NCBI RefSeq assembly: GCF_000300975.2
Contig: NZ_AEEC02000031.1
Location: 1-61,641 of the forward strand
Origin: Herbaspirillum frisingense GSF30
GTDB taxonomy: Bacteria; Pseudomonadota; Gammaproteobacteria; Burkholderiales; Burkholderiaceae_D
Reading direction: 5' to 3'
DNA: 61,641 bases
Shown here: positions 44,697 through 55,272 of the stretch, piece after piece
Layout: each line of letters starts with the position of its first letter
Numbering within the stretch: position 1 is the stretch's first letter
The notes under the pieces: model-generated
Databases searched by the model: none
Told to the model about the DNA's origin: nothing
Seen by the model: the letters and a program-made list of their open reading frames with translations, nothing else
Position numbers and translations under genes: made by a program

Positions 44697-44778
44697 AGGG
44701 TAGAGTAAGGGGTTTGTCAGTTGCGGAAGGGATACTTCGGCAGCGGGCAATTGAAACATCAAGAGTGGACTTGTTTAA

Positions 44779-45153
44779 ATGAATACTTTGTTTTTGGTTG
44801 TGGTTGTAGTTCAGGTGCTGGCGGCGCTGGCGATCATCGGTCTGGTGCTGTTGCAGCACGGTAAAGGTGCCGACATGGGGGCAGCCTTTGGCTCCGGCGC
44901 GTCCGGCAGCCTGTTTGGTGCTACCGGGTCGTCGAACTTCCTGTCCAAGTCGACCGCCGTGGCAGCCGGCATCTTCTTCGTCGCGACCCTGGGTCTGACG
45001 TTCATCGGCAATCATCACGTGGCGCAAAGCGGCGGCGTGATGGATAATCTGCAGGCGCCGGCCGCTCCTGCCCAACAAGCTGCGCCGGCCGCTCCTGCTG
45101 CCCCGGCTGATGCTGCCAAGCCGGCTGACCAGTCGAATCAGATTCCGAAATAA
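44779..45153 (+). CDS. secG: Preprotein translocase subunit SecG
   Basis: A 124-residue SecG. Two membrane spans (FLVVVVVQVLAALAIIGLVL and AGIFFVATLGLTFIG) flank the conserved LQHGKGADMGAAFGSGASGS and FGATGSSNFLSKSTA. The C-terminal 35 residues are Ala/Pro-rich. It assists SecYE in protein export. Confidence 0.96.
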   Translation: MNTLFLVVVVVQVLAALAIIGLVLLQHGKGADMGAAFGSGASGSLFGATGSSNFLSKSTAVAAGIFFVATLGLTFIGNHHVAQSGGVMDNLQAPAAPAQQAAPAAPAAPADAAKPADQSNQIPK

Positions 45154-45221
45154 GCCTTTGCGCATTCTGGAATAATCCCGGAATAAACATAGAAGAATCT
45201 TTCTTTTTAGCTGATTGTGCA

Positions 45222-45251
45222 TTGAACAAGAGTAACAAATGAAGGTACAAT
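45222..45251 (+). promoter_or_regulatory. Predicted sigma-70 promoter of tRNA-Leu
   Basis: TTGAAC and TACAAT are separated by 18 bases, ending 11 bases before the tRNA. Confidence 0.65.
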
Positions 45252-45262
45252 AGCAGTCTCAG

Positions 45263-45347
45263 GCCGACGTGGTGAAATTGGTAGACACGCTATCTTGAGG
45301 GGGTAGTGGCGAAAGCTGTACGAGTTCGAGTCTCGTCGTCGGCACCA
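45263..45347 (+). tRNA. tRNA-Leu (anticodon GAG)
   Basis: An 85-base class II tRNA. The acceptor strands GCCGACG and CGTCGGC pair fully. The anticodon stem CTATC/GGTAG closes the loop TTGAGGG, giving anticodon GAG for CUC/CUU Leu. A variable arm follows (GTGGCGAAAGCTGT), then the T arm CGAGTTCGAGTCTCG. CCA is encoded at 45345-45347. Confidence 0.97.
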
Positions 45348-45360
45348 TAGAAATGAAATG

Positions 45361-45399
45361 AAAAGCCAGCGAAGGTCCTAGTGCCTGAGCTGGCTTTTT
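45361..45399 (+). terminator. Terminator between tRNA-Leu and nuoA
   Basis: AAAAGCCAGC and GCTGGCTTTT form a 10-bp stem around an 18-base loop, followed by T-rich sequence. It should separate the tRNA transcript from nuo. Confidence 0.8.
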
Positions 45400-45418
45400 G
45401 TCGAGGAAGTTTCTGATT

Positions 45419-45437
45419 GATATTGAGAATCATTCCC
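45419..45437. promoter_or_regulatory. Candidate Fur box upstream of nuoA
   Basis: The 19 bases GATATTGAGAATCATTCCC match the classic Fur consensus at 15 of 19 positions, with an intact GAGAATCATT core. It lies 30 bases before the nuoA start codon. Confidence 0.5.
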
Positions 45438-45466
45438 ATCGATAAACCAACGCATAGCGGCCAATC

Positions 45467-45826
45467 GTGAACCTCGAAAATTACTTCCCAGTCCTCCTGT
45501 TTATTCTTGTCGGCATCGGTGTCGGTGTCGCTCCCCAGCTCCTCGGTCGTCTTCTCGGTCCGCATAAGCCGGACGCTCAAAAAACTTCTCCTTACGAATG
45601 CGGTTTCGAAGCATTCGAAGATGCGCGCATGAAGTTCGATGTGCGCTACTACCTGATCGCCATCCTGTTCATCCTGTTTGATCTGGAAACCGCCTTCTTC
45701 TTCCCTTGGGGCGTGTCCATGCGTGAGCTGGGCTGGCAAGGTTTCGTCACGATGATGGTCTTCATCGCTGAATTTGTTGTCGGATTTTGGTACATCTGGA
45801 AAAAGGGTGCCCTGGATTGGGAGTAA
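45467..45826 (+). CDS. nuoA: NADH-quinone oxidoreductase subunit A
   Basis: A 119-residue membrane subunit with three spans ([55 protein letters not shown]) and the conserved [20 protein letters not shown] loop. It helps form the quinone channel at the interface of the two complex I arms. The start is a GTG at 45467. It opens the 14-gene nuo operon. Confidence 0.96.
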   Translation: MNLENYFPVLLFILVGIGVGVAPQLLGRLLGPHKPDAQKTSPYECGFEAFEDARMKFDVRYYLIAILFILFDLETAFFFPWGVSMRELGWQGFVTMMVFIAEFVVGFWYIWKKGALDWE

Positions 45827-45829
45827 GCC

Positions 45830-46306
45830 ATGTCTATTGAAGGCGTATTGAATGAGGGGTTTGTTACCACCTCGCTGGATAAGGTAATCAACTGGACCCG
45901 TACCGGATCCCTGTGGCCCATGACCTTCGGTCTGGCCTGCTGCGCGGTTGAAATGATGCACGTCGGTGCTTCGCGTTACGATCTGGACCGCTTCGGTGCG
46001 GTGTTCCGTCCGTCGCCGCGCCAGTCCGACCTGATGATCGTGGCCGGCACCCTCTGCAACAAGATGGCGCCGGCACTGCGCAAGGTCTACGACCAGATGC
46101 CGGAGCCGCGCTGGGTCATTTCCATGGGCTCCTGTGCCAATGGCGGTGGTTACTATCACTACTCCTACTCGGTGGTGCGCGGTTGCGATCGCATCGTGCC
46201 GGTGGACGTGTACGTTCCGGGTTGCCCGCCGACGGCTGAGGCGCTGCTGTATGGCGTGATCCAGTTGCAGAACAAGATCAAGCGCACCAACACCATCGCG
46301 CGCTAA
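45830..46306 (+). CDS. nuoB: NADH-quinone oxidoreductase subunit B
   Basis: A 158-residue subunit binding the terminal cluster N2. The adjacent cysteines are in [11 protein letters not shown], and the others in [12 protein letters not shown] and [25 protein letters not shown], overlapping the nuoA stop, is the ribosome site. Confidence 0.98.
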   Translation: MSIEGVLNEGFVTTSLDKVINWTRTGSLWPMTFGLACCAVEMMHVGASRYDLDRFGAVFRPSPRQSDLMIVAGTLCNKMAPALRKVYDQMPEPRWVISMGSCANGGGYYHYSYSVVRGCDRIVPVDVYVPGCPPTAEALLYGVIQLQNKIKRTNTIAR

Positions 46307-46315
46307 GAGGGCAGT

Positions 46316-46912
46316 ATGACGACAAAATTGGAAACTCTCGAAGCCGCCCTGCGTAATGCGCTTGGAGGGTATCTTCAGAATCTGACCGTGGCCCTCGGTG
46401 AAGTCACCGTGGTGGTCAAGGCGGCCGACTATCTGTCGGCCATGCGCGTTCTGCGTGACCATGCCGACACCCGCTTCGAGCAGCTGCTCGATCTGTGCGG
46501 CGTGGACTATTCGACCTATGGCGACGGCGCCTGGGAAGGACCGCGCTTTGCCGTGGTGTCGCACCTGATGTCGATTGCGCACAACTGGCGTGTGCGTGTG
46601 CGCGTGTTCGCACCGGATGACGACCTGCCCATCGTGGCATCGGTCGATCCGATCTGGAATTCGGCTGGCTGGTACGAACGCGAAGCCTTCGACTTCTACG
46701 GCATCCTGTTCGACGGCCACCCCGACCTGCGCCGCATCCTGACCGACTATGGTTTCATCGGCCACCCGTTCCGCAAGGACTTCCCGGTGTCGGGCTATGT
46801 CGAAATGCGCTACGACGCCGAACAGAAACGCGTCATCTATCAACCCGTGACGATCGAGCCGCGCGAGATTACTCCGCGCATCATTCGTGAAGAAAACTAC
46901 GGGATCAAATAA
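46316..46912 (+). CDS. nuoC: NADH-quinone oxidoreductase subunit C
   Basis: A 198-residue 30-kDa subunit with [33 protein letters not shown] and [15 protein letters not shown], the conserved 30-kDa block. It is separate from nuoD, unlike the E. coli NuoCD fusion. Its stop TAA shares the A of the nuoD ATG. Confidence 0.97.
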   Translation: MTTKLETLEAALRNALGGYLQNLTVALGEVTVVVKAADYLSAMRVLRDHADTRFEQLLDLCGVDYSTYGDGAWEGPRFAVVSHLMSIAHNWRVRVRVFAPDDDLPIVASVDPIWNSAGWYEREAFDFYGILFDGHPDLRRILTDYGFIGHPFRKDFPVSGYVEMRYDAEQKRVIYQPVTIEPREITPRIIREENYGIK

Positions 46913-48165
46913 TGGCAGAGATCAAAAACTATACGCTGAACTTCGGTCCCCAGCACCCGGCCGCGCACGGTGTGCTGCGTCTGGTGCTGGAGCTGGACGG
47001 TGAAGTCATCCAGCGCGCCGACCCCCATATCGGTCTGCTGCATCGTGGCACTGAAAAGCTGGCCGAGCAGAAGACCTTCCTGCAGTCCGTGCCTTACATG
47101 GACCGCCTGGACTACGTCTCGATGATGAGCAACGAGCACGGTTATGTGCTGGCCATCGAGCGTCTGCTGGGTCTGGAAGTGCCGCTGCGCGCGCAGTACA
47201 TCCGCGTGATGTTCGACGAGATCACCCGCCTGCTGAACCACCTGATGTGGATCGGCGCGCACGCGCTGGACGTGGGTGCAATGGGCGTGCTGCTGTATGC
47301 CTTCCGCGAACGCGAAGACCTCTTTGACTGCTACGAAGCCGTTTCCGGCGCCCGCATGCACGCGGCCTACTACCGTCCGGGTGGCGTCTATCGCGACCTG
47401 CCGGACAGCATGCCGCAGTACAAGGCTTCGATCGTGCGCAACGAGAAGGCCATCCGCGAACTGAACGAAAACCGTCAGGGTTCGCTGCTGGACTTCATCG
47501 AAGACTTCACCAACCGTTTCCCGACCTATGTCGATGAATACGAGACCCTGCTGACCGATAACCGTATCTGGAAGCAGCGTCTGGTGGGCGTGGGTGTGGT
47601 CTCGCCGGAACGTGCGCTGCAGATGGGTTTCTCCGGTCCGATGCTGCGTGGCTCGGGCATCGCCTGGGACCTGCGCAAGAAGCAGCCGTACGAAGTGTAC
47701 GACCTGATGGATTTCGATATCCCCGTGGGCAAGAACGGCGACTGCTACGACCGTTACCTGGTGCGCGTGGCTGAAATGCGCCAGTCGAATCGCATCATCA
47801 AGCAGTGCGTGGAATGGTTGCGCAACAACCCGGGTCCGGTCATCACCGACAACCACAAGATCGCTCCTCCCAAGCGTGCGGACATGAAGTCCAACATGGA
47901 AGACCTGATCCACCACTTCAAGCTGTTTACCGAAGGTTTCCGCGTGCCTGCCGGCGAAGCGTATGCCGCCGTCGAGCATCCGAAGGGCGAGTTCGGTGTC
48001 TACCTGGTCTCGGACGGTGCCAACAAGCCGTACCGCCTGAAGATTCGCGCTCCGGGCTTTGCCCACCTGCAGGCCCTGAACGAAATGGCCAAGGGTCACA
48101 TGATTGCCGACGCGGTCACCATCATCGGTACCCAGGACATCGTGTTCGGGGAAATCGACCGGTAA
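46912..48165 (+). CDS. nuoD: NADH-quinone oxidoreductase subunit D
   Basis: A 417-residue 49-kDa subunit. [20 protein letters not shown] and [15 protein letters not shown] form the N-terminal quinone-site region, and [12 protein letters not shown] is the invariant end. With NuoB it forms the quinone-reducing pocket. Start overlaps the nuoC stop by one base. Confidence 0.98.
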   Translation: MAEIKNYTLNFGPQHPAAHGVLRLVLELDGEVIQRADPHIGLLHRGTEKLAEQKTFLQSVPYMDRLDYVSMMSNEHGYVLAIERLLGLEVPLRAQYIRVMFDEITRLLNHLMWIGAHALDVGAMGVLLYAFREREDLFDCYEAVSGARMHAAYYRPGGVYRDLPDSMPQYKASIVRNEKAIRELNENRQGSLLDFIEDFTNRFPTYVDEYETLLTDNRIWKQRLVGVGVVSPERALQMGFSGPMLRGSGIAWDLRKKQPYEVYDLMDFDIPVGKNGDCYDRYLVRVAEMRQSNRIIKQCVEWLRNNPGPVITDNHKIAPPKRADMKSNMEDLIHHFKLFTEGFRVPAGEAYAAVEHPKGEFGVYLVSDGANKPYRLKIRAPGFAHLQALNEMAKGHMIADAVTIIGTQDIVFGEIDR

Positions 48166-48257
48166 GTCGAACGAGAGTAAGAGTCAAGGCGGGCTTCGAT
48201 GAGAAGCCCGTCAGGTTTGGGGAATATCCAATAACCGCGCAGTAATGATGCGCATGG

Positions 48258-48749
48258 ATGGCCAACGATATGCTGTTAAGTCAAGAAGCCCTTAAGAAGA
48301 TCGATCGCGAACTCGCGAAATACCCGGCGGATCAACGCCAGTCTGCGGTCATGTCCGCACTGCGTATCGCCCAGGTGGAACATGGCTGGTTGCCGGCCGA
48401 GTTGCAGCAGGAAATCGCCGACTACATCGGCATGCCCGCCGTGGCTGTGCAGGAAGTTGCGACCTTCTACAACATGTTCAACACCAGCCCGGTGGGCAAG
48501 CACAAGATCACCGTGTGCACCAACCTGCCGTGTCTGCTGTCGGGTGGCGAACGCGCCGCCCATCACCTGAAGCACAAGCTGGGCATCGATTATCGTGAAA
48601 CCACGGCCGACGGCCAGTTCACGCTGATGGAAGGCGAATGCATGGGGGCCTGCGGTGACGCACCGGTCATGCTGGTCAACAACCATCAGATGTGCAGCTG
48701 GATGTCCAACGAAAAGATCGACGCGCTGCTGGAGGAACTGAAGAAATGA
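48258..48749 (+). CDS. nuoE: NADH-quinone oxidoreductase subunit E
   Basis: A 163-residue 24-kDa subunit with a thioredoxin-like [2Fe-2S] domain (cluster N1a). The cysteines are in [12 protein letters not shown] and [13 protein letters not shown]. The start is the ATG at 48258; an ATG at 48270 ([10 protein letters not shown]) is equally possible. The stop overlaps the nuoF start as ATGA. Confidence 0.96.
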   Translation: MANDMLLSQEALKKIDRELAKYPADQRQSAVMSALRIAQVEHGWLPAELQQEIADYIGMPAVAVQEVATFYNMFNTSPVGKHKITVCTNLPCLLSGGERAAHHLKHKLGIDYRETTADGQFTLMEGECMGACGDAPVMLVNNHQMCSWMSNEKIDALLEELKK

Positions 48750-50041
48750 CCTGCCTGCACGACCGCCACATCAAACCGCTGATCCTCGCCGACCTGAATG
48801 GCGAGAACTGGCACCTCGAGGATTACGTCAAGCGCGGCGGCTATGAGTCGCTCAAGCGCATCCTCAACGACAAGATCACGCCCGAACAAGTCATCGCCGA
48901 TCTCAAGGCCTCCGGCCTGCGTGGTCGCGGTGGCGCAGGTTTCCCGACCGGCCTGAAGTGGAGCTTCATGCCCCGCCAGTTCCCGGGTCAGAAGTACCTC
49001 GTCTGCAATACAGATGAAGGCGAACCGGGTACCTTCAAGGACCGTGACATCATTCGTTACAATCCGCACGCGCTGATCGAAGGCATGATCATCGGCGGTT
49101 ACGCGATGGGTATCACCGTCGGCTACAACTACATCCACGGCGAGATCTTCGCCGAGTACGAGCGTTTCGAGGCTGCTCTGGAAGAGGCGCGCGCCGCCGG
49201 CTTCCTGGGCGACAACATCCTCGGTACCGGCTTCAGCTTCCAGCTGCATGCGCACCATGGTTACGGTGCCTACATCTGCGGCGAAGAAACGGCGCTGCTG
49301 GAATCGCTGGAAGGCAAGAAGGGGCAGCCGCGCTTCAAGCCGCCGTTCCCGGCCAGCTTCGGCCTGTACGGCAAGCCGACCACCATCAACAACACCGAGA
49401 CCTTTGCGGCCGTGCCGTTCATCTTCCAGGTGGGCCCGCAGGCCTACGCCGAGATGGGCAAGCCCAACAACGGTGGTACCAAGATCTTCTCGATCTCGGG
49501 CGACGTCGAGCGTCCGGGCAACTACGAGATCCCGCTGGGCACACCGTTCTCCACGCTGCTGGAACTGGCAGGTGGCATGCGCGGCGGCAAGAAGATCAAG
49601 GCAGTCATTCCTGGCGGCTCGTCCGCTCCGGTGATCCGTGGCGATGTCATGATGGACACCACCATGGACTACGACGCCATCGCCAAGGCCGGCTCGATGC
49701 TGGGTTCGGGCGCGGTGATCGTGATGGACGAGACCCGTTGCATGGTCAAGTCGCTGCTGCGTCTGTCCTACTTCTACTACGAAGAATCCTGCGGCCAGTG
49801 CACGCCGTGCCGCGAAGGCACCGGCTGGATGTACCGCATGGTGGAGCGTATCGAGAACGGTCACGGCAAGATGGAAGATCTGGACGTGCTCAACTCGGTG
49901 GCCGACAACATCCAGGGGCGCACCATCTGTGCGCTGGGTGATGCAGCGGCCATGCCGGTACGCGCGTTCGTGAAGAATTTCCGCGAAGAGTTCGAGTACC
50001 ACATCGAGCACAAACACTGCCTGGTTCCGGCATACATCTGA
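48746..50041 (+). CDS. nuoF: NADH-quinone oxidoreductase subunit F (NADH/FMN-binding)
   Basis: A 431-residue 51-kDa subunit. The glycine-rich NADH/FMN region is [18 protein letters not shown] with [16 protein letters not shown]; the [4Fe-4S] cluster N3 cysteines are in [15 protein letters not shown] and a later Cys in [21 protein letters not shown] inside nuoE serves as ribosome site for the ATG at 48746. Confidence 0.98.
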   Translation: MTCLHDRHIKPLILADLNGENWHLEDYVKRGGYESLKRILNDKITPEQVIADLKASGLRGRGGAGFPTGLKWSFMPRQFPGQKYLVCNTDEGEPGTFKDRDIIRYNPHALIEGMIIGGYAMGITVGYNYIHGEIFAEYERFEAALEEARAAGFLGDNILGTGFSFQLHAHHGYGAYICGEETALLESLEGKKGQPRFKPPFPASFGLYGKPTTINNTETFAAVPFIFQVGPQAYAEMGKPNNGGTKIFSISGDVERPGNYEIPLGTPFSTLLELAGGMRGGKKIKAVIPGGSSAPVIRGDVMMDTTMDYDAIAKAGSMLGSGAVIVMDETRCMVKSLLRLSYFYYEESCGQCTPCREGTGWMYRMVERIENGHGKMEDLDVLNSVADNIQGRTICALGDAAAMPVRAFVKNFREEFEYHIEHKHCLVPAYI

Positions 50042-50124
50042 ACAGGGCAGGGGATGCCGGGCGGAATGCGATGAGCCTTCCGCCGGTATCGTTGGCAAAG
50101 AATATTTAGCTTGGGCAAACAGCC

Positions 50125-52452
50125 ATGGTTGAAATCGAAATAGACGGCAAGAAGGTTGAAGTGCAGGAAGGCAGCATGGTCATGGACGCTGCCAACAAGA
50201 TCGGCACGTACATCCCTCACTTCTGCTATCACAAGAAACTGTCCATCGCGGCTAACTGCCGCATGTGCCTGGTCGAGGTCGAAAAGGCCCCGAAGCCGCT
50301 GCCTGCCTGCGCCACGCCCGTGAACAACGGCATGATCGTGCGCACCGCCAGCGACAAGGCCGTCAAAGCCCAGAAGGGCGTGATGGAATTCCTCCTGATC
50401 AACCACCCGCTGGATTGCCCCATCTGCGACCAGGGTGGTGAGTGCCAGCTGCAGGATCTGGCCGTCGGTTACGGCGGTTCTTCCTCGCGCTACCAGGAAG
50501 AAAAGCGTGTCGTGGAGCCCAAGGACGTCGGTCCGCTGATCTCCATGAAGGAAATGAACCGCTGCATCCATTGCACCCGCTGCGTGCGCTTCGGCCAGGA
50601 AGTGGCCGGCGTGATGGAGTTGGGCATGCTGGGTCGCGGTGAACACTCCGAGATCACCACCTTCGTCGGCAAGACCGTGGACTCCGAGCTGTCGGGCAAC
50701 ATGATCGACCTGTGCCCGGTCGGTGCCCTGACCTCCAAGCCGTTCCGCTACAGCGCCCGCACCTGGGAGCTGTCGCGTCGCAAGTCGGTGAGCCCGCACG
50801 ACAGCGTCGGCGCCAACCTGATCGTCCAGGTCAAGGGCGGCAAGGTCATGCGCGTGCTGCCCTTCGAGAACGAAGAGGTCAACGAGTGCTGGATCTCCGA
50901 CAAGGACCGTTTCTCCTATGAGTCCCTGGACAGCGCCGAGCGCCTGACCAAGCCCATGCTGAAGCAAGACGGCAAGTGGCAGGAAGTGGATTGGCAGACC
51001 GCGCTGGAATACGTTGCCCACGGCTTGCGCAACATCCGTCATGAACATGGTGCCGATGCCATCGCCGCACTGGGTACCCCGTACTCCACGCTGGAAGAAC
51101 TGAACTTGCTGCAGAAGGTGGTGCGCGGTGTTGGTTCGGACAACATCGACTTCCGCCTGCGTCAGTCCGACTTCGCTCTGGATGGCCAGATCAAGCCGTG
51201 GCTGGGCATGTCCATCGTCGAGTTCTCGCAGCTGAACCGCGTCTTCGTGATCGGGTCCTTCCTGCGCAAGGATCACCCGCTGCTGTCGGCCCGCCTGCGC
51301 CAGTCCGTCAAGAGCGGTGCCAAGCTCAGCGTGCTGCACGCGACCGACGACGACCTGCTGATGCCGGTGGCCAACAAGATCATCGCCGCTCCTTCGGCAT
51401 GGCTGTCCGCCCTGGCCGAAGTGGCCGTGGCCGTGGCCGAAGCCAAGGGCGTGGCCGCTCCCGCTGCCTATGCCGGCGTGACCGCCTCCGATGCTGCCAA
51501 GGCCACCGCCGCCAGCCTGCTGTCGGGCGAAGGCCGCGCCGTGTTCCTGGGCAATGCCGCCGTCCAGCATCCGCAAGCTGCCCAACTGCATGCTGCGGCC
51601 CAATGGATCGCTGAACAGACCGGTGCCAAGCTGGGTGTGCTGACCGAAGGCGGCAACGCCGTCGGTGGCTACCTGGCCAACGCCGTCCCGACCCCGGGCA
51701 AGGGCGCCAACGCTGCCGCCGTGTTCGCACAGCCGCGCAAGGCCTACCTGCTGCTGAACGCCGAGCCGGAACTGGACAGCCATGACCCGCAAGCCGCGCG
51801 TGCTGCCCTGAACCAGGCCGAGATGGTCGTGGTCATGTCGGCCTTCAAGCATGGTGCCGACTACGCCGACGTCCTGCTGCCGATCGCTCCGTTCACCGAA
51901 ACCTCCGGCACCTTCGTCAACGCCGAAGGCCGTGCACAAAGCTTCAACGGTACCGTCAAGCCGGCCGGCGATGCGCGTCCGGGCTGGAAGGTCCTGCGTG
52001 TGCTGGGTAACCTGCTGGAACTGGAAAACTTCGACTACGAGACTTCCGAATCCATCCGCGATGAGCTGCTGGGCAAGGAAACCGACCTGTCGGCCCGCCT
52101 GAACAACACCGCCTCCGTGCAGCTGCAGGCAGTTGCTGCGGCCACTGGTACCGTGGAACGCGTGGCCGATGTGCCCATCTACTTCGCCGATGCCGTTGCC
52201 CGTCGTTCCGCACCGCTGCTGGAAACCCGCGATGGCCAGGCGCCCAAGGCATGGCTGTCGGCTGCACTGGCGACCAAGCTGGGCGTGGCCGAAGGCGACC
52301 AAGTCAAGGTCAAGCAAGGCTCCGGCAGCGCTGCGCTGACTGCAGCCATCGATAAGAAACTGCCGGAAAACGTGGTCCGCGTCGCTGCTGCGCACGCCTC
52401 CACCGCTGCACTGGGCGGCATGTTTGGCGCAATCGTCGTGGAGAAAGCGTAA
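50125..52452 (+). CDS. nuoG: NADH-quinone oxidoreductase subunit G
   Basis: A 775-residue 75-kDa subunit. The N-terminal [2Fe-2S] domain (N1b) has [20 protein letters not shown]; then come the His-containing [4Fe-4S] motif and [17 protein letters not shown], with [13 protein letters not shown] between. A molybdopterin-oxidoreductase-like domain fills the rest but has no cofactor role here. It carries electrons from NuoF toward NuoI. Confidence 0.97.
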   Translation: MVEIEIDGKKVEVQEGSMVMDAANKIGTYIPHFCYHKKLSIAANCRMCLVEVEKAPKPLPACATPVNNGMIVRTASDKAVKAQKGVMEFLLINHPLDCPICDQGGECQLQDLAVGYGGSSSRYQEEKRVVEPKDVGPLISMKEMNRCIHCTRCVRFGQEVAGVMELGMLGRGEHSEITTFVGKTVDSELSGNMIDLCPVGALTSKPFRYSARTWELSRRKSVSPHDSVGANLIVQVKGGKVMRVLPFENEEVNECWISDKDRFSYESLDSAERLTKPMLKQDGKWQEVDWQTALEYVAHGLRNIRHEHGADAIAALGTPYSTLEELNLLQKVVRGVGSDNIDFRLRQSDFALDGQIKPWLGMSIVEFSQLNRVFVIGSFLRKDHPLLSARLRQSVKSGAKLSVLHATDDDLLMPVANKIIAAPSAWLSALAEVAVAVAEAKGVAAPAAYAGVTASDAAKATAASLLSGEGRAVFLGNAAVQHPQAAQLHAAAQWIAEQTGAKLGVLTEGGNAVGGYLANAVPTPGKGANAAAVFAQPRKAYLLLNAEPELDSHDPQAARAALNQAEMVVVMSAFKHGADYADVLLPIAPFTETSGTFVNAEGRAQSFNGTVKPAGDARPGWKVLRVLGNLLELENFDYETSESIRDELLGKETDLSARLNNTASVQLQAVAAATGTVERVADVPIYFADAVARRSAPLLETRDGQAPKAWLSAALATKLGVAEGDQVKVKQGSGSAALTAAIDKKLPENVVRVAAAHASTAALGGMFGAIVVEKA

Positions 52453-52454
52453 AA

Positions 52455-53525
52455 ATGGATCACCTGATCGCCCAAATCAACAACGTAGGCCCGGCCTACC
52501 TGGGTCCGACCCTGTTCACCCTGGTGTGGACGCTGGTCAAGATCCTGGTGGTGATGGTGCCGCTGCTGGTGTGCGTGGCCTACATGACCTACTGGGAGCG
52601 CAAGCTGATCGGCTGGATGCACGTGCGTCTGGGCCCGAACCGCGTCGGCCCTGCCGGTCTGCTGCAGCCTATCGCTGACGCCGTCAAGCTGATCTTCAAG
52701 GAAATCTCGACCCCGTCCAAGGCCAACAAGGCGCTGTTCTACCTGGCTCCGGTGATGACCATCATGCCCGCGCTGGCCGCCTGGGCTGTGGTGCCGTTCT
52801 CGCCCGAGCACGTGCTGGCCAACGTCAACGCCGGCCTGCTGTACCTGATGGCCATCACCTCGATGGAAGTCTACGGCATCATCATCGCCGGCTGGGCCTC
52901 CAACTCGAAGTACGCCTTCCTGGGTGCCATGCGCGCTTCGGCACAGATGGTGTCCTACGAAATCTCCATGGGCTTCTGCCTGGTGGTGGTGCTGATGGTC
53001 TCGGGCAGCCTGAACATGACTGACATCGTCATGGGCCAGACTACCGGTCATTTCGCCAGCATGGGTCTGAACTTCCTGTCCTGGAACTGGCTGCCGCTGC
53101 TGCCGATCTTCGTGATCTACTTCGTCTCCGGCGTGGCCGAGACCAACCGTCACCCGTTCGACGTGGTGGAAGGTGAATCCGAAATCGTGGCCGGTCACAT
53201 GATTGAATACTCGGGCATGTCCTTCGCCATGTTCTTCCTGGCGGAATACGCCGCGATGATCCTGATCTCGATCCTGACCGCACTGCTGTTCTTCGGCGGC
53301 TGGTCGGCTCCGGTATCGGCGCTGGACTTCATCCCGGGATGGATCTGGCTGGGCTTGAAGACCTTCTTCTTCCTGTCGCTGTATGTGTGGATTCGCGCAT
53401 CGTTCCCGCGCTACCGCTATGACCAGATCATGCGTCTGGGCTGGAAAGTGTTCATTCCGCTGACCCTGGTGTGGCTGGTGGTCGTGGCGATCTGGATTCA
53501 GTCGCCGTGGAATATCTGGAAATAA
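52455..53525 (+). CDS. nuoH: NADH-quinone oxidoreductase subunit H
   Basis: A 356-residue membrane subunit with eight spans. [20 protein letters not shown] and [20 protein letters not shown] are the conserved loops facing the quinone tunnel. The proline-rich [20 protein letters not shown] is typical. It begins three bases after nuoG. Confidence 0.98.
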   Translation: MDHLIAQINNVGPAYLGPTLFTLVWTLVKILVVMVPLLVCVAYMTYWERKLIGWMHVRLGPNRVGPAGLLQPIADAVKLIFKEISTPSKANKALFYLAPVMTIMPALAAWAVVPFSPEHVLANVNAGLLYLMAITSMEVYGIIIAGWASNSKYAFLGAMRASAQMVSYEISMGFCLVVVLMVSGSLNMTDIVMGQTTGHFASMGLNFLSWNWLPLLPIFVIYFVSGVAETNRHPFDVVEGESEIVAGHMIEYSGMSFAMFFLAEYAAMILISILTALLFFGGWSAPVSALDFIPGWIWLGLKTFFFLSLYVWIRASFPRYRYDQIMRLGWKVFIPLTLVWLVVVAIWIQSPWNIWK

Positions 53526-53546
53526 GTTGGAAGGCTGAGGCTAAAA

Positions 53547-54035
53547 ATGGAAGCTATTAAGGATTTTTTCGGCAGCCTGATGCTCCGCGAGCTGTTCAAG
53601 GGCCTTGCCCTGACCGGTCGCTACCTGTTCAAGCGCAAGATCACGGTGCAATTCCCTGAGGAAAAGACACCGATGTCGCCGCGTTTCCGTGGTCTGCACG
53701 CACTGCGTCGCTATCCCAACGGTGAAGAGCGCTGCATCGCCTGCAAGCTGTGCGAAGCGGTCTGCCCGGCGATGGCCATCACCATCGAATCAGAGCAGCG
53801 TGCCGACGGTACCCGTCGCACCAGCCGCTACGATATCGACCTGACCAAGTGCATCTTCTGCGGTTTCTGCGAAGAATCCTGCCCGGTCGACTCGATCGTT
53901 GAAACGCACATCCTGGAATACCACGGTGAAAAGCGGGGCGACCTGTACTACACCAAGGAAATGCTGCTGGCAGTGGGCGACCGTTACGAAAACGAAATCG
54001 CCGCCGCCCGTGCCGCTGACGCCGCCTACCGTTGA
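53547..54035 (+). CDS. nuoI: NADH-quinone oxidoreductase subunit I
   Basis: A 162-residue 8Fe ferredoxin-like subunit. The two [4Fe-4S] motifs, N6a and N6b, are [16 protein letters not shown] and [16 protein letters not shown]. It links NuoG to NuoB. GGAAGGCTGAGG precedes the ATG. Confidence 0.98.
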   Translation: MEAIKDFFGSLMLRELFKGLALTGRYLFKRKITVQFPEEKTPMSPRFRGLHALRRYPNGEERCIACKLCEAVCPAMAITIESEQRADGTRRTSRYDIDLTKCIFCGFCEESCPVDSIVETHILEYHGEKRGDLYYTKEMLLAVGDRYENEIAAARAADAAYR

Positions 54036-54170
54036 TCGGTACTGCCGGGCCACCTGAAGGCGGCCGGGCAGGGTGGTGGAAGGCTGGCAGGAATCTGTTG
54101 GATGTATTGCGATGGGATGGCCGCAACTGCGGTCCCCGTGCTGATTGAATGAACCAACTTCTGGTTGATT

Positions 54171-54830
54171 ATGGAATTTAAAACTGTCTTGTTCTACGTG
54201 TTCGCGGTGATCCTGGTGATTGCCGCCGTACGCGTCATCACGGCCCGCAACCCGGTGCATGCCGCGCTGTTCCTGGTGCTGTCCTTCTTCTCGGCAGCCG
54301 GTCTCTGGATGCTGCTCAAGGCCGAATTCCTGGCCATCGTGCTGGTGCTGGTCTACGTCGGCGCGGTGATGGTGCTATTCCTGTTCGTGGTGATGATGCT
54401 CGATATCAACCTGGACAAGCTGCGCGAAGGCTTCTGGGGTTACTTCCCGCTGGCTGCCACCATCGGCGTGATCATTGTGCTGGAGATGGCCGCGGTCCTG
54501 CTGCGCAGCTTCTGGGTGTCCGAATCGCAGGTGCCGGCCGCATCCGACACGCTGGGCCAGACCAAGCCGCTGGGCAAGCTGATCTTCACCGAATACGTGT
54601 ACGCCTTCGAAATCGCCGCCGTGATCCTGCTGGTGGCCATCGTCGCCGCAGTTGCATTGACCCTGCGCAAGCGCAAGGACAGCAAGTACTTCGACCCGGC
54701 CCAGGCGGTCAAGGTCAAGGCATCGGACCGCGTGCGTCTGGTCAGCATGCCTGCCGAATCCACCCGCAACGCGTCGGCCACCGATGCCGCCGTCGTGGCC
54801 GACAAGCCGGCCGCCGGTCAACAATCTTAA
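54171..54830 (+). CDS. nuoJ: NADH-quinone oxidoreductase subunit J
   Basis: A 219-residue membrane subunit with five spans (FYVFAVILVIAAVRVI, AALFLVLSFFSAAGLWML, AIVLVLVYVGAVMVLFLFVV) and a C-terminal tail of about 50 residues that is Ala/Asp-rich and probably cytoplasmic. The conserved Glu/Gly helix region is seen in LKAEFLAIVLVLVYVGA. The 135-base gap after nuoI has no gene. Confidence 0.96.
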   Translation: MEFKTVLFYVFAVILVIAAVRVITARNPVHAALFLVLSFFSAAGLWMLLKAEFLAIVLVLVYVGAVMVLFLFVVMMLDINLDKLREGFWGYFPLAATIGVIIVLEMAAVLLRSFWVSESQVPAASDTLGQTKPLGKLIFTEYVYAFEIAAVILLVAIVAAVALTLRKRKDSKYFDPAQAVKVKASDRVRLVSMPAESTRNASATDAAVVADKPAAGQQS

Positions 54831-54848
54831 GAAGGGCGAACAAGAATC

Positions 54849-55157
54849 ATGGCAATCACGCTCTCCCACTACCTGATCATCGGCGCGATCCTGTTCGCGA
54901 TCTCGATCGTCGGTATTTTCCTGAACCGCAAGAACATCATCGTGCTGCTGATGGCGATCGAGCTGATGCTGCTGGCGGTCAACATGAACTTCATTGCTTT
55001 CTCGCATTACCTCGGTGACGCGGGCGGACAGATCTTCGTGTTCTTCATCCTGACCGTGGCCGCGGCTGAGTCCGCGATCGGTCTGGCGATTCTGGTGGTG
55101 CTGTTCCGTAACCTGGATACCATCAACGTGGAAGACCTCGATAGCCTCAAGGGCTGA
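54849..55157 (+). CDS. nuoK: NADH-quinone oxidoreductase subunit K
   Basis: A 102-residue three-span subunit. The proton-channel glutamates are in [16 protein letters not shown] and [23 protein letters not shown] precedes the ATG. Confidence 0.97.
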   Translation: MAITLSHYLIIGAILFAISIVGIFLNRKNIIVLLMAIELMLLAVNMNFIAFSHYLGDAGGQIFVFFILTVAAAESAIGLAILVVLFRNLDTINVEDLDSLKG

Positions 55158-55272
55158 GTCGGCATCCGCAGCATCCTGTTTTTGCGTTCTGGTTTGGATT
55201 TCATTTAAAGATGGGAGGCCCCCTTGCAGCAGATGGTGCAAGCGGGGCAGCCAATAAGCGATAAGGTTCATC

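Noticed and set aside
49861..52395. 844-codon minus-strand frame across nuoG
   Set aside because: Antisense shadow of nuoG with high His/Gln/Gly content and no domain.
55158..55272. Gap between nuoK and nuoL as a possible small gene
   Set aside because: No frame with a start, ribosome site and coding character is present.
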